A stretch of DNA of 64,000 bases from SIG603 sp964370635 (GCA_964370635.1 CAYJJU010000010.1:1-64000); one strand, 5' to 3'; positions 15,892 to 24,710 are shown, counted from the stretch's first letter. Made by a program: numbers and translations. The notes: generated by a model not told the origin, from the sequence alone.

Positions 15892-16856
15892 AAAAGGCAG
15901 CAATTGTAGGCTGTGGAGCAATTTCAAAGGTGCATAGCGAAGTCATAAAAAATTTGGAAAATGTAAAACTTGTCGCCTGTGCCGACACAATAAAAGAAAG
16001 GGCGCAGAGTCTTGCAAAAGAGCATAATGCCGCCGTTTACACGGATTTTGACGAGATGATTTGCAAGGAAAAAATAGACGTAATTCACATATGCACACCA
16101 CACTACTTACATACCGAAATGGCGGAAAAGGCACAGGAAAAAGGAATTGCAGTCTTTACCGAAAAGCCTCCGGTTATAAGCTATGAGCAGTGGGAGAAGT
16201 TTAAAAAACTAAGTAAAACCCCACTTGGAATTTGCTTTCAAAACAGATATAATAAAAGTGTGCAATATGTAAAAGAGCTATTAAATTCGGGAAAAGTCGG
16301 CAAAATTTTGGGAGCTAGAGCCTTTGTTACATGGAGCAGGGGAGAGAGCTATTATACCGAAAGTAGCTGGCGTGGAAGCCTTGAAACCGAGGGCGGAGGC
16401 GTGCTGATAAACCAGTCGATACACACATTGGATTTGCTGATATACCTGCTGGGAAAACCTAGTGTAACGGAGGGCAGTTATGTAAACCACAGCCTAAAAA
16501 ATATCATAGAAGTCGAAGACACGGTCGAGGCATTTATAAAGTTTGAAAACGGGGCAAGGGCTATATTTTATGCAAGTAATGCCTACACCACAGACTCGCC
16601 GGTGCTCATAGAAATCCACTGTGAAAACATGACTATCAATATGCAAGAAGAGCGGATAATTATAACAGAAAAGACAGGCGCAAGACATGAAACCCTCTTT
16701 AAGAAAGCGCAACTAATGGGCAAAGATTACTGGGGAGAAAGCCACCTTTTCTGCATAGCGGATTTTTATAAATCAATCGAGGAAAACAAAAGACCGACCA
16801 TAGGAATAAGAGAAGTAGAGGATACCGTTATTTCCATGCTTGAAATTTATAAGTAA
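15888..16856 (+). CDS. Gfo/Idh/MocA family dehydrogenase
   Basis: A 322-residue dehydrogenase with Rossmann motif AIVGCGAIS, FTEKPP and GGGVLINQSIHTLDLLIYL. It is the second dehydrogenase of the operon and is clearly diverged from the first. A pair of dehydrogenases with two isomerases suggests a small oxidation-epimerisation-reduction cycle on one sugar, as described for inositol and some keto-glycoside pathways; this is an inference from gene content. Ends at the terminator 16874-16912. Confidence 0.92.
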   Translation: MKKAAIVGCGAISKVHSEVIKNLENVKLVACADTIKERAQSLAKEHNAAVYTDFDEMICKEKIDVIHICTPHYLHTEMAEKAQEKGIAVFTEKPPVISYEQWEKFKKLSKTPLGICFQNRYNKSVQYVKELLNSGKVGKILGARAFVTWSRGESYYTESSWRGSLETEGGGVLINQSIHTLDLLIYLLGKPSVTEGSYVNHSLKNIIEVEDTVEAFIKFENGARAIFYASNAYTTDSPVLIEIHCENMTINMQEERIIITEKTGARHETLFKKAQLMGKDYWGESHLFCIADFYKSIEENKRPTIGIREVEDTVISMLEIYK

Positions 16857-16873
16857 AATATATTAAAAAAAAT

Positions 16874-16912
16874 AAAACCTATAAGCGTTAAGCTGTAGGT
16901 TTTATTTTTTTT
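16874..16912 (+). terminator. Terminator of the isomerase/dehydrogenase operon
   Basis: AAAACCTA (16874-16881) and TAGGTTTT (16896-16903) with an inner AGC/GCT pairing, followed by a T run. Confidence 0.85.
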
Positions 16913-16922
16913 AAAAAACCTG

Positions 16923-16978
16923 TTGACAAAGTTTTATTTGTGTGCTATTATGCAATTGTAGTTAGTTACTCAACTAAC
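16923..16978 (+). promoter_or_regulatory. GntR/ABC operon promoter with palindromic operator
   Basis: TTGACA (16923-16928) and TATTAT (16946-16951), 17 nt apart. Just downstream, at the likely start of transcription, GTTAGTT (16961-16967) and AACTAAC (16972-16978) form a 7-4-7 palindrome, the probable binding site of the GntR-type regulator encoded next. Confidence 0.75.
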
Positions 16979-16999
16979 AAACCAACTTAGAGGAGTTGA

Positions 17000-17383
17000 T
17001 TGAAATTGAAATTGAACCCAAATAGCTCGGTCCCTATTTTTATGCAGATTGCAGAGCAAATTGAAGATGGTATTTTCACGAAAATTTTTGCGGAGGAGAG
17101 TCAAATTCCTTCTACTACTGAAATTTCGGCGCTCTTAAACATCAACCCTCACACGGTTTTAAAAGGCATGAATTTACTTGTGAGCGAGGACATCATCTAT
17201 AAGAAAAGGGGGCTTGGCATGTTTGTAAAGTCTGGTGCAACCATAAAGATTGCGGACAAGAGAATGAAAAAATTTGGCGAAAACTTTGTTACGCCTCTTA
17301 TTAAAGAGGGACAAAAATTAGGTCTTTCAAAAGACGATATTAAAATTTTAATTGAAAGGGTGTATGAACATGGGAGAAATTAG
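17000..17383 (+). CDS. YtrA-subfamily GntR transcriptional regulator
   Basis: A 127-residue regulator: a GntR winged helix in residues 1-75 (VPIFMQIAEQIEDGIF; IPSTTEISALLNINPHTVLKGMNLL) and a short C-terminal helical tail, the size typical of the YtrA subfamily that represses ABC exporter operons. The start is TTG 17000 behind AGAGGAG. Two more in-frame TTGs follow at once, so the true start could be six or twelve bases later. It overlaps the ABC ATPase gene and likely represses the whole operon through the palindrome at 16961-16978. The inducer is unknown; in relatives it is often a cell-wall-active compound. Confidence 0.9.
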   Translation: MKLKLNPNSSVPIFMQIAEQIEDGIFTKIFAEESQIPSTTEISALLNINPHTVLKGMNLLVSEDIIYKKRGLGMFVKSGATIKIADKRMKKFGENFVTPLIKEGQKLGLSKDDIKILIERVYEHGRN

Positions 17384-18230
17384 GGTGCAAAATTTGACTA
17401 AGCAGTATAAGGATGTAAAGGCCCTAGATGACGTAAGTCTTAAATTCAAGTTTGGAAAAATATATGGATTATTGGGGAGAAATGGCGCGGGAAAATCGAC
17501 CTTAATAAAACTGATAACAAACAGAATTTTTGCCGACAAAGGTGAGATTTTAGTAAACGAAATTGCATCAAGTGACAATCAAAAAACAAGAAAGTTTTTG
17601 TTTTGTATGAGTGAGGCAAATTACTATCCTAACTTAAAAGTCACGGCACTTTTTAAGTGGACAAAAGAATTTTATGCTGACTTTGACATGGAAAAAGCGC
17701 TAGAACTTTCAGAAAAATTTGAAGTTAACATCAAGAAAAAGTTTAACGCACTTTCTACAGGTTACAAAAATATCGTAAAGCTTATAATAGCTTTAAGCCT
17801 AAACTGCGAATATACCATTTTTGATGAACCTGTAGTAGGCCTTGATGTAAACCACAGAGAGCTTTTTTATAAATCACTTTTAGAGAAATACGAAAAAAAT
17901 GAGTGCACACTGATTTTGGCGACTCATTTAATAGAGGAAATTGCAAATTTAATTGAGCATGTAGTGCTGATTGATGAAGGCAAAATTTTACTTGATGACA
18001 ATATAGAAAATGTCTTAGCCTTAGGCTACAGCATTGCAGGCAGGGCAGATGAAATTGATGAGTATATTAAAGGAAAAAATGTGCTTGATATAGAAATAAT
18101 TGCAGGCATGAAAATTGCCTATATATTAGGAGATGTCGTATATGACAATGAATATGACAACATGACAATTTCGCAGCTTAATTTGCAAAAACTATTTTTA
18201 AAACTCACAGAAAGGAACAAAAAATTATGA
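17370..18230 (+). CDS. ABC transporter ATP-binding protein, YtrB-like
   Basis: A 286-residue ATPase with Walker A GRNGAGKST (residues 36-44) and Walker B YTIFDEPVVGLD. The signature motif reads ALSTGYKN instead of LSGGQ, a variant known in the YtrB/EcsA-like exporters. The ATG at 17370 gives the best distance to GAAAGGG; it lies inside the end of the regulator gene. It should energise the membrane protein encoded next, whose start overlaps by 4 bp. Confidence 0.9.
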   Translation: MGEIRVQNLTKQYKDVKALDDVSLKFKFGKIYGLLGRNGAGKSTLIKLITNRIFADKGEILVNEIASSDNQKTRKFLFCMSEANYYPNLKVTALFKWTKEFYADFDMEKALELSEKFEVNIKKKFNALSTGYKNIVKLIIALSLNCEYTIFDEPVVGLDVNHRELFYKSLLEKYEKNECTLILATHLIEEIANLIEHVVLIDEGKILLDDNIENVLALGYSIAGRADEIDEYIKGKNVLDIEIIAGMKIAYILGDVVYDNEYDNMTISQLNLQKLFLKLTERNKKL

Positions 18231-18973
18231 GCAGTTTATCGACAACAAAGTTTCAAGTCTTTACAATTTTAAAATCCATGGGTATTTATTACGCACTTTT
18301 CACCGGAATGACGATACTCTCTATAATTGTTTTTGCCCTTAGCGTATCTTCGGGGGATTTTGGCATAAATTACTCACTCGACTTTTCCACAATAATATTT
18401 TTAGGAGTAGTAGGCGCCACGGCTTTCTCAGAAGATTTTAAGATGTTTATGCAAAATGGGTTTTCACGAAACAAAATCCTCATGTCTGCCCTTATGACTT
18501 TTGGCATAGTTTCTCTAATTTGCACCGCGATAAATTCTCTTTTTCCTCTATTGTTTTCGGTGCTAAATTTAGATAAAATTTTATCTATTACCTTAGGCTT
18601 TGATGACAGAGTGAGTTTCCTATCGGTTATTTTGAATTTTGCACAAAACTTTGCCATCATGACTGTGGTGTATGCCTTAGCAGTGTTTATAAAACGCCTT
18701 GGAAAGCTTATCGGATTTTCAATTTTAATCTTTATAGCCTTCGTGTTCATATTTGGAATTCCCATAACTTTGTCGTATTTTCCAGCGGAAGTCGGCAACC
18801 AAGTATTCACTTTCGCTTCTGGTTTACTCGGCTTTAGCTATTCCTCATCACCAGACGGAAGTTCGCAAATTATCTTTAACGCAGGCCCACAAATAATAAC
18901 TTTGCTTTGCGCAAGCGTGGTATTCGCCACAATTTCATATTTATTCCTAAGAAAATTACCACTCGACGAATAG
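18227..18973 (+). CDS. ABC transporter membrane protein
   Basis: A 248-residue protein with six hydrophobic segments (about 20-40, 52-70, 90-112, 135-160, 165-185 and 222-242). It has no extracytoplasmic domain. Together with the upstream ATPase and GntR regulator it makes a complete YtrA-type exporter unit, often induced by cell-envelope stress. The substrate is not evident. Followed by a strong bidirectional terminator. Confidence 0.87.
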   Translation: MSSLSTTKFQVFTILKSMGIYYALFTGMTILSIIVFALSVSSGDFGINYSLDFSTIIFLGVVGATAFSEDFKMFMQNGFSRNKILMSALMTFGIVSLICTAINSLFPLLFSVLNLDKILSITLGFDDRVSFLSVILNFAQNFAIMTVVYALAVFIKRLGKLIGFSILIFIAFVFIFGIPITLSYFPAEVGNQVFTFASGLLGFSYSSSPDGSSQIIFNAGPQIITLLCASVVFATISYLFLRKLPLDE

Positions 18974-18985
18974 AAGAATACTTAA

Positions 18986-19027
18986 AGGCTTTCAAAGCGC
19001 TAAACACACTTTGAAAGCCTCTTTTTT
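18986..19027. terminator. Bidirectional terminator
   Basis: AGGCTTTCAAAG (18986-18997) and CTTTGAAAGCCT (19009-19020) followed by CTTTTTT; it separates the ABC operon from the convergent histidine kinase gene. Confidence 0.85.
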
Positions 19028-20366
19028 ATTCTTCTGTAATATGCAAAGTTATTTTGCACACCGCACCACCTGTGTCTTTGTTTAATATTTCTACCTTGCC
19101 GTCATGCTTGTCTATAATTTTTTTAACAATTGAAAGGCCGATATGCGAGCCGTCGTAACTCTCAAGCCCCACCCTGCTAAATGGATTTTTAAGAAGCTCA
19201 GCCGCAAAGCCATTTCCGTTATCGCTAATAGCTATAACGGTCTCGCTGTCAACAGTGCGACACTCAATTTTAATCTCATCCTTTGTATGTTTTATCGCAT
19301 TGGAGATAATATTGGTAAAGGCCCTAAGCAGTTTTTCTCTGTCGGCAAATACAAATATATCGTCTTGCACGTCAAATTCTACATCAATATCATTGATAAT
19401 AATTAGGCTGTCGACGCCGCTGACTGTGGCGGAAAGCAGTTTTTTTAAGTTTAATTTTTCCATAGAAAAGGCATCGTTTAGAGTATCGAGTTTGCTAAGG
19501 TATATCATGTTTTCAATTTGTTTTTTAAGCGTTTGGCACTCTTTGGTGATTTGTTCAAGAGATTCGTCGCTATTTGCTATGACTCCGCTTTTTATCCCCT
19601 CGGCATAGCCGCTTATCACGGTAATCGGCGTTTTAAGGTCATGGGAAAAGTCCTCATAAAACTTTTTTTGTTCGGCATCTTTAGCCTTAAGAGTCATCGC
19701 CATGCTGTTCATAGCCTCCCCTAAAACCTTAAATTCGTCTTTTGTTTTAACGATAATTTTATTATCAAAATCCTTGTCGGAGAAAAACGATATTCCCCTA
19801 AGAATTGGCTTAAAAGGTGAGATAATTTTATTTGCTATGAGGGCACTTAGCAAGATAATTGCAGCGCTTGCCAGTAAAATTATTACCAAAACAGAATTTA
19901 TGACCTCTGAAATAATATGGTCGACATCGTCATTAGGTATTGCGGAAACAATGATGTACTCATTATCATTTACCACTGCATGCATGGGGTTTACAAGAAG
20001 TTGCACTCGCTCTAGGTCGATGGTGGAAATATCATCTAAGGGAAGCTCTATGGCTTCTCTTACTACTGCCTTGCTGTTGAAATTGTTTTTAGGATTTGAT
20101 TTGCCAGAAAAAATTTTTTCTTTTTCGATATCATAGAGATAAACATAGACTAAGTTTTGCGTATTGCTTGGCGTGAAGCCAAAAACATCAAAATCTTCGC
20201 CACGCTCTATTTTATCTCTGATTATGTTGTTGCTTAAATCCAGGTCGTTTTCAATAGTTTGCAGGGTGTAATTTCTTATTACGGAAATAACGGTCAAAGT
20301 TAGCACAGACATGGCAATTATCATTATAATTACATTTCCTAAAATTAATTTTGTACGTATTTTCAT
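19026..20366 (-). CDS. Sensor histidine kinase with HAMP domain
   Basis: A 446-residue membrane kinase: TM1 about 7-29, an extracytoplasmic sensor of about 125 residues, TM2 about 158-180, HAMP, then the H box FSHDLKTPI (phospho-His242), N box NIISNAIKHTKDE, G1 SDNGNGFA and G2 GLSIVKKI. All catalytic boxes are intact. Its ATG comes directly after the response regulator stop with AAGGTGAG as ribosome site, so the two form one unit. The signal is not known; the YtrA-type exporter next door is convergent, so no regulatory link can be claimed. Confidence 0.93.
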   Translation of the reverse strand: MKIRTKLILGNVIIMIIAMSVLTLTVISVIRNYTLQTIENDLDLSNNIIRDKIERGEDFDVFGFTPSNTQNLVYVYLYDIEKEKIFSGKSNPKNNFNSKAVVREAIELPLDDISTIDLERVQLLVNPMHAVVNDNEYIIVSAIPNDDVDHIISEVINSVLVIILLASAAIILLSALIANKIISPFKPILRGISFFSDKDFDNKIIVKTKDEFKVLGEAMNSMAMTLKAKDAEQKKFYEDFSHDLKTPITVISGYAEGIKSGVIANSDESLEQITKECQTLKKQIENMIYLSKLDTLNDAFSMEKLNLKKLLSATVSGVDSLIIINDIDVEFDVQDDIFVFADREKLLRAFTNIISNAIKHTKDEIKIECRTVDSETVIAISDNGNGFAAELLKNPFSRVGLESYDGSHIGLSIVKKIIDKHDGKVEILNKDTGGAVCKITLHITEE

Positions 20367-21044
20367 TTAATCACTCACCTTGTAGCCAAAGCCCCAAATT
20401 GTTTCTATTTGAAAAGTGCAGTTAAACTCTAAAAATTTTTTTCTAAGCCTTTTTATCATGTGGTCAACCTGTCTTGTGTCGCCTACATAGCCATATCCCC
20501 ACACCATTTCAATCAGTTTCTCTCTGGAAAAGGCGTGGTTTTTGTTTTTTAGGAAAAATTCTAATAAATCATATTCCCTTGCGGTTACGGGAAACTCTGT
20601 GCCTTCAATCAAAATGCACCTGCTTGTCAAGTCTAGGCTTAAGTCTTTGCAGTGCAAAAGATTTATATCTTTCTCGATAGCTTTATCATAGCGGCGTAAA
20701 ATATTTCTTATTTTTATCGACACGGCCCGCAAAGAAAAAGGCTTTGAAATATAATCATCTCCGCCAAGTTCAAGGCCTAAAATCATGTCGACTTCTTCGT
20801 CCTTAGCCGAAATCATTATAATTGGAACATCGCTAATTTTTCGTACTTCTTTGCATAGTTCATATCCGTTTAATTCGGGCATCATAATGTCTGTCAGTAT
20901 AAGTTCACACGGCTGTGTCTTAAATTCATCTAACAGCTTTTTTCCGTCTGAAAAGGTAATTACATCAAAGCCGTCACTTTCAAGTTGGCTTTGAAGCAAT
21001 TTACAAATATTTTTGTCGTCGTCGGCTATGTATATTAACGGCAT
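20367..21044 (-). CDS. OmpR-family response regulator
   Basis: A 225-residue regulator: receiver domain (acidic pocket DDD at 8-10, phosphoacceptor Asp52 in LTDIMMP, Thr/Ser switch MISA, Lys101 in ISKPF) and a winged-helix DNA-binding domain (TAREYDLLEFF; VGDTRQVDHMIKRLRKKF). First gene of the two-gene unit, ribosome site TTGGAGG. Partner of the kinase encoded immediately downstream. Targets unknown. Confidence 0.95.
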   Translation of the reverse strand: MPLIYIADDDKNICKLLQSQLESDGFDVITFSDGKKLLDEFKTQPCELILTDIMMPELNGYELCKEVRKISDVPIIMISAKDEEVDMILGLELGGDDYISKPFSLRAVSIKIRNILRRYDKAIEKDINLLHCKDLSLDLTSRCILIEGTEFPVTAREYDLLEFFLKNKNHAFSREKLIEMVWGYGYVGDTRQVDHMIKRLRKKFLEFNCTFQIETIWGFGYKVSD

Positions 21045-21200
21045 AAAATTACCTCCAAAATAACTTTGCGTTTGTCATTTTCCATTATACAACATAAGTA
21101 TCGTAATTTAAACAATAATGGATTAATTATATTAAAAAAATCTGAAAAAATACAGCATTGAATTTGGCAAAATTATGGCAGTTTACGAGTTTTATACATA

Positions 21201-21240
21201 AAAAACTGCCGCAAACGGTAAAATGCATTTGCAGCAGCTT
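21201..21240 (-). terminator. Terminator of the MATE gene
   Basis: CTGCCGCAAA (21206-21215) pairs imperfectly with TTTGCAGCAG (21228-21237); read on the minus strand a T run follows, 5 nt past the MATE stop. Confidence 0.75.
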
Positions 21241-21244
21241 TAAT

Positions 21245-22540
21245 TTATGCTTGGCTAACGCCTTTAATTTTTTTAATCCATTTACCGCTTCTAAGCCTAA
21301 ATATGCACCAAACGGCTTTTACAAATTGGTCTGCCATGAGGCAAATGTAAATCCAAAATGGGGGTAAATGCCACACAAGGCCTGCAAAAATTCCAAGAGG
21401 AATTGATAATACCCATAGGAATAATATGTCTGCCGCCATTAAAAATTTTGTGTCGCCACCGCCTCGCAAAACACCTTTTGTTAGAATATTATTTGCGGCT
21501 AGGAAAATTATTGTTATGCTTATTGCGCTCATCAGCTGAGTCGCAACGGCTTTTGTTTCTGCTGTGACATTATATGAATTTATTATAGGCTGGCTGATTA
21601 GCGTTATGATGAGCGCAGAAAGACAGCCGAAGGCTATTCCTATAAAGAAAAATGTGTAGCCTTGTTTTTGCGCCTTGTCTTTTTTGCCCTCGCCTAAAGT
21701 TCTGCCTGTTACAACATTTCCGGCAAAAGAAAGTCCTTGGGTAACGACTGTTGTAAGCTGTGCCGTAACTGTTGTGATTGAGTTTGCCGCCACAAAAACA
21801 GGGCCTATTCTGCCCATTACCATGGCAAGTGCTGTGTTTCCAAAGCCTAAAAGTGCGTCGCTTATAAGCACGGGTAGGCTTATTCTTATGTATTCAGGCA
21901 GTAAGTCCTTACATGGCATTAATAGATGCTTAAGCCTGTAAGCAATTTTTTTCTCTCTAAAGAAAAATACGCCTAAAATTATGCAAAATTCCACTCCTCG
22001 TGCTAGACATGTTCCAAGTGCGGCGCCTGCGACACCCATTTTAGGTGCGCCAAGTTCGCCGAAAATAAGCATGTAGTTTGCGCCTAGATTAACAAACAAA
22101 GCTATAACCGAGGCGATAAGCGGAATTACCGCACCGCCCACGCTTCTTAGCATTTGTGTGGTGACCAGAGATATTCCCACAAGGAAAAATGTCACCGTTG
22201 ACCAGCGAAGGTAGGTGGCGCCCTCGGCAATTACCGCAGTGTCGTTTGTGTATAAACTAATTATTCCACTGGGGGTAATAATGTTTATAGCGGTAAAAAT
22301 AAGTGCAAAAATTGTTGCCACCCTAAGGGCAATGGTAACTGTTTTTTTAAGCGAGACAAAGTCTTGTTGCCCCCAAAATCTTGCAGTTAAAACCGTTGCG
22401 CCCATGCCTATGCCCATACAGCAAATTTGAAACAGCATAATAAACTGATTTCCAAGTGCTGCCGCCGAAAGTGCAGTTTCGCCAAGCTGTCCTACCATAG
22501 CCGAGTTCATATAATCCGAACCACGCCTAAAAGCACCCAA
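21245..22540 (-). CDS. MATE efflux transporter, 5' end cut off by an inserted element
   Basis: The open frame covers nearly all of a MATE (multidrug/toxin exporter) protein, from MVGQLGETALSAAALGNQF in the first helix to the end, with about twelve helices expected in the intact form. Its first 13 codons (MGAFRRGSDYMNS) come from the inserted repeat 22500-22774, not from the transporter. The true N-terminus is still present upstream at 22774-22884. A TTG at 22538-22540 has AGAGGTG a few bases upstream inside the element, so a shortened protein lacking half of TM1 might be made, but it is probably inactive. Terminator at 21201-21240. Confidence 0.85.
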   Translation of the reverse strand: MGAFRRGSDYMNSAMVGQLGETALSAAALGNQFIMLFQICCMGIGMGATVLTARFWGQQDFVSLKKTVTIALRVATIFALIFTAINIITPSGIISLYTNDTAVIAEGATYLRWSTVTFFLVGISLVTTQMLRSVGGAVIPLIASVIALFVNLGANYMLIFGELGAPKMGVAGAALGTCLARGVEFCIILGVFFFREKKIAYRLKHLLMPCKDLLPEYIRISLPVLISDALLGFGNTALAMVMGRIGPVFVAANSITTVTAQLTTVVTQGLSFAGNVVTGRTLGEGKKDKAQKQGYTFFFIGIAFGCLSALIITLISQPIINSYNVTAETKAVATQLMSAISITIIFLAANNILTKGVLRGGGDTKFLMAADILFLWVLSIPLGIFAGLVWHLPPFWIYICLMADQFVKAVWCIFRLRSGKWIKKIKGVSQA

Positions 22541-22774
22541 ATTGCACCTCTAACTGTGTTAGACGAACTTGCAATACGGGGGTATTACTTCGTCCGTCTG
22601 CCGTGTTATAGGCACAATTTGGGCGATTTTAGGTCTAAGGATTTTATGGCAAATGGGTGGGTTTTATAGCAAGAAAAAGGCTTGCAGTAATGCTTCCGCA
22701 TTGCAAAAGGCTTTGACACAGATAGAAAGCTCACCCATTTGTCATAAAACGGGTTCGGATTATATGAACTCGGC
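22500..22774. mobile_element. Dispersed inverted-repeat element, 275-bp copy inserted in the MATE gene
   Basis: Ends are GCCGAGTTCATATAATCC and GGATTATATGAACTCGGC, perfect 18-bp inverted repeats, extendable to about 23 bp. The first 165 bp match the 9367 copy in reverse; the extra 100 bp near 22680-22774 end like the 13045 copy. Both flanks are TA (22498-22499, 22775-22776). No coding capacity. Joining the flanks with both TA pairs kept restores one reading frame of the MATE gene (NMLDT-Y-MVGQLG). Confidence 0.85.
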
Positions 22775-22884
22775 TATGTGTCAAGCATGTTCACACCCAT
22801 GGTGATAAGCCCTTGAAGCGCAACCGGTATAATTACCGCTACCGCCCGCTTATAAAACTGAGGATCCGTTTCTAAATACTTCAT
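22774..22884 (-). pseudogene. Detached N-terminal fragment of the MATE transporter
   Basis: A 36-codon frame starting at ATG 22884 (MKYLETDPQF ... GLITMGVNMLDT) ends at a TAG formed at the element junction. It is the missing first part of the transporter encoded at 21245-22499: the MATE pattern of TM1 runs NMLDT-x-MVGQLGE. GAGAGA precedes the ATG. It was too short to show as a gene on its own. This is what establishes that the downstream gene is interrupted. Confidence 0.85.
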
Positions 22885-22971
22885 AATTTCTCTCACTCTT
22901 TCTTTATCATTTTAAATCACAAAACTATTATATCATATATGATATTTTTTCATCTATTCACAAGAATAACA

Positions 22972-22999
22972 AAAAAAGCACATTTTCATGCGCTTTTTT
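22972..22999 (-). terminator. Terminator of the sulfatase gene
   Basis: AAAAAAGCACA (22972-22982) pairs with TGCGCTTTTTT (22989-22999) around a 6-nt loop; T-rich on both strands. Confidence 0.75.
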
Positions 23000-23006
23000 C
23001 ACAAAG

Positions 23007-24710
23007 TTAATTTTGAATTTCCATTATAAGGCTTCTTACATCACAAATATGGGTGCCGTCATTTTCTATGCAGGAAAGGACTAAATCGTTTAGGCCTTTT
23101 CCTATATAAATTTCGCCTAAGCATAGCTCCTTAAATTCTTTAGTGTAAGACTCTGACCTTTTTGAATAATCCCTGTTAGGGTGGAGTGAAGGGTCGAATT
23201 CCTCCAAAATTTTCCCGGTACACGCTTTTTCTTTGCAGGAAAGTTTTAAGGTTTTTCCCACAGAGCTTTTCCCACAGGTGTAGAGGATTTTTGCCGTGTA
23301 GATTCCGCTATTTTCGGCATCTACCGTCCAGCGCACCTTGTCTTTGTCGTCGTCCCAATTTATTAAATACGAGCAGTTTGGGTGTATGCTGCTCCAAGTA
23401 ATTTTGCCCTCGGGGTTACTGTCCTGCACGTTTAAATACGCCTTTCTTCCGGCATAACCTATGGGTAAATATCTTGTTGCATGGCTTTTAGGCACAAATT
23501 TTGTGAGGAAATTTTCGCAAGTTTCCCTGAGCTTTTTTGCCACGTCTTTTTGGGTGTTTGCTAAATTATTTTTTTGCCCTCTATCGCGTTCAATGTCATA
23601 AAGCTCGTCGCTATTTAATAGGTATCTATATTTTTGTGTCCTTACAGAAAGCAGTGGAGTATCTCCGTTTTGCAGGGCGAAAACCTCCCTTTTTGCGGTT
23701 TCAGCACTTCTTCCTAAAAGGAGAGCGCTTAAGTCCATTCCGTCCATGGGGTGGGTGGTTTTGCACGGTATTTTACAAAGAGAGCTCATAGTTGGAAGTA
23801 TGTCCATGCTTGATGAAAGCTGATTTATTACGGTATTTTCTTTAATATGATTTTTCCAAGTAATGCTGGCGCAGGTCCTTACAGAGCCCTCGTCAATTCC
23901 CGATTTCATGCCCTTTAAACCGCTGTTATATCGCACAGTGCCCGTAGGACCGTTGTCTGAAAGATACATTATAATAGTGTCGTTCTCTAAATTTTTCTCA
24001 CGGAGCTTATCGAGGACTCGCCCCATGTTATAATCAATATTTTCACACATTGCCATTATTACTTTTGTGATGGTCGTGTTTTCGGCGTCTTTATCATCGG
24101 CTCTTGAAATTAAGTCCATATCCTTGAATTTATCAAAATACTGCGGCGGCACTTGGTAGGGCGAATGCGGGGTGTTGTATGGAATGTAGCACAAAAATTC
24201 CTCGTCTGCGTTTTTGTCGATAAAATCAATGGCATGGTCGGTGACATCGTCGATTATATAGCCATTGCCCTTGACCTCTGTGCCGTTTAAGTCCATAGTT
24301 GTGTCAAAATAATATCCCCAGTGGCCGCAACAAAAGCCATAAAACTCATCAAAGCCTCTTGCATTTGGGTGATAAGGATATAAAGAACCGCTGTGCCATT
24401 TGCCAAAACAGCCGGTTTTGTAGCCTGCCTCTTTGTAGACATCGGCTATTGTGGTTTCGTCCAAATTTATGTATTCCGCCTTTTTTGTAACACCGTAAAC
24501 GCCTGTTTTGATAAACTGCCTGCCCGTCAAAAGCTCTGAGCGTGTTGGGGCACACATGGGGCATACGTAAAAATTATCAAGTTTGGCGCCGTCAAGCTCT
24601 AATTTATCGATTATCGGTGTGGATAAATTCTCATTGCCCGTCTTGCTACAATCACCATAGCCTTGGTCGTCTGTTAAAAAAATAATTACATTTGGCCGCC
24701 TTTTACCCAT
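23007..24710 (-). CDS. Sulfatase, Cys-type
   Basis: A 567-residue arylsulfatase-superfamily hydrolase cleaving sulfate esters. N-terminal metal ligands NVIIFLTDDQGYGD, then the sulfatase signature CAPTRSELLTGR with Cys53, the residue that must be converted to formylglycine. Further motifs: GYKTGCFGKWHSG, TPHSPYQVP, YLSDNGPTG. No signal peptide, so cytoplasmic. Residues after about 430 form an extra beta-rich C-terminal part. No maturase (anSME) gene is in the window; it must be elsewhere. Its start overlaps the Nudix gene by 8 bp. Confidence 0.93.
   Translation of the reverse strand: MGKRRPNVIIFLTDDQGYGDCSKTGNENLSTPIIDKLELDGAKLDNFYVCPMCAPTRSELLTGRQFIKTGVYGVTKKAEYINLDETTIADVYKEAGYKTGCFGKWHSGSLYPYHPNARGFDEFYGFCCGHWGYYFDTTMDLNGTEVKGNGYIIDDVTDHAIDFIDKNADEEFLCYIPYNTPHSPYQVPPQYFDKFKDMDLISRADDKDAENTTITKVIMAMCENIDYNMGRVLDKLREKNLENDTIIMYLSDNGPTGTVRYNSGLKGMKSGIDEGSVRTCASITWKNHIKENTVINQLSSSMDILPTMSSLCKIPCKTTHPMDGMDLSALLLGRSAETAKREVFALQNGDTPLLSVRTQKYRYLLNSDELYDIERDRGQKNNLANTQKDVAKKLRETCENFLTKFVPKSHATRYLPIGYAGRKAYLNVQDSNPEGKITWSSIHPNCSYLINWDDDKDKVRWTVDAENSGIYTAKILYTCGKSSVGKTLKLSCKEKACTGKILEEFDPSLHPNRDYSKRSESYTKEFKELCLGEIYIGKGLNDLVLSCIENDGTHICDVRSLIMEIQN

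Noticed and set aside
18370..18810. 146-codon minus-strand frame inside the ABC membrane gene
   Set aside because: Antisense shadow of a hydrophobic coding region, with no ribosome site or family motif.
22569..22805. Small protein encoded inside the MATE-disrupting element
   Set aside because: The frame runs over the element end into the antisense of MATE, has no ribosome site and is not kept in the 9367 copy.
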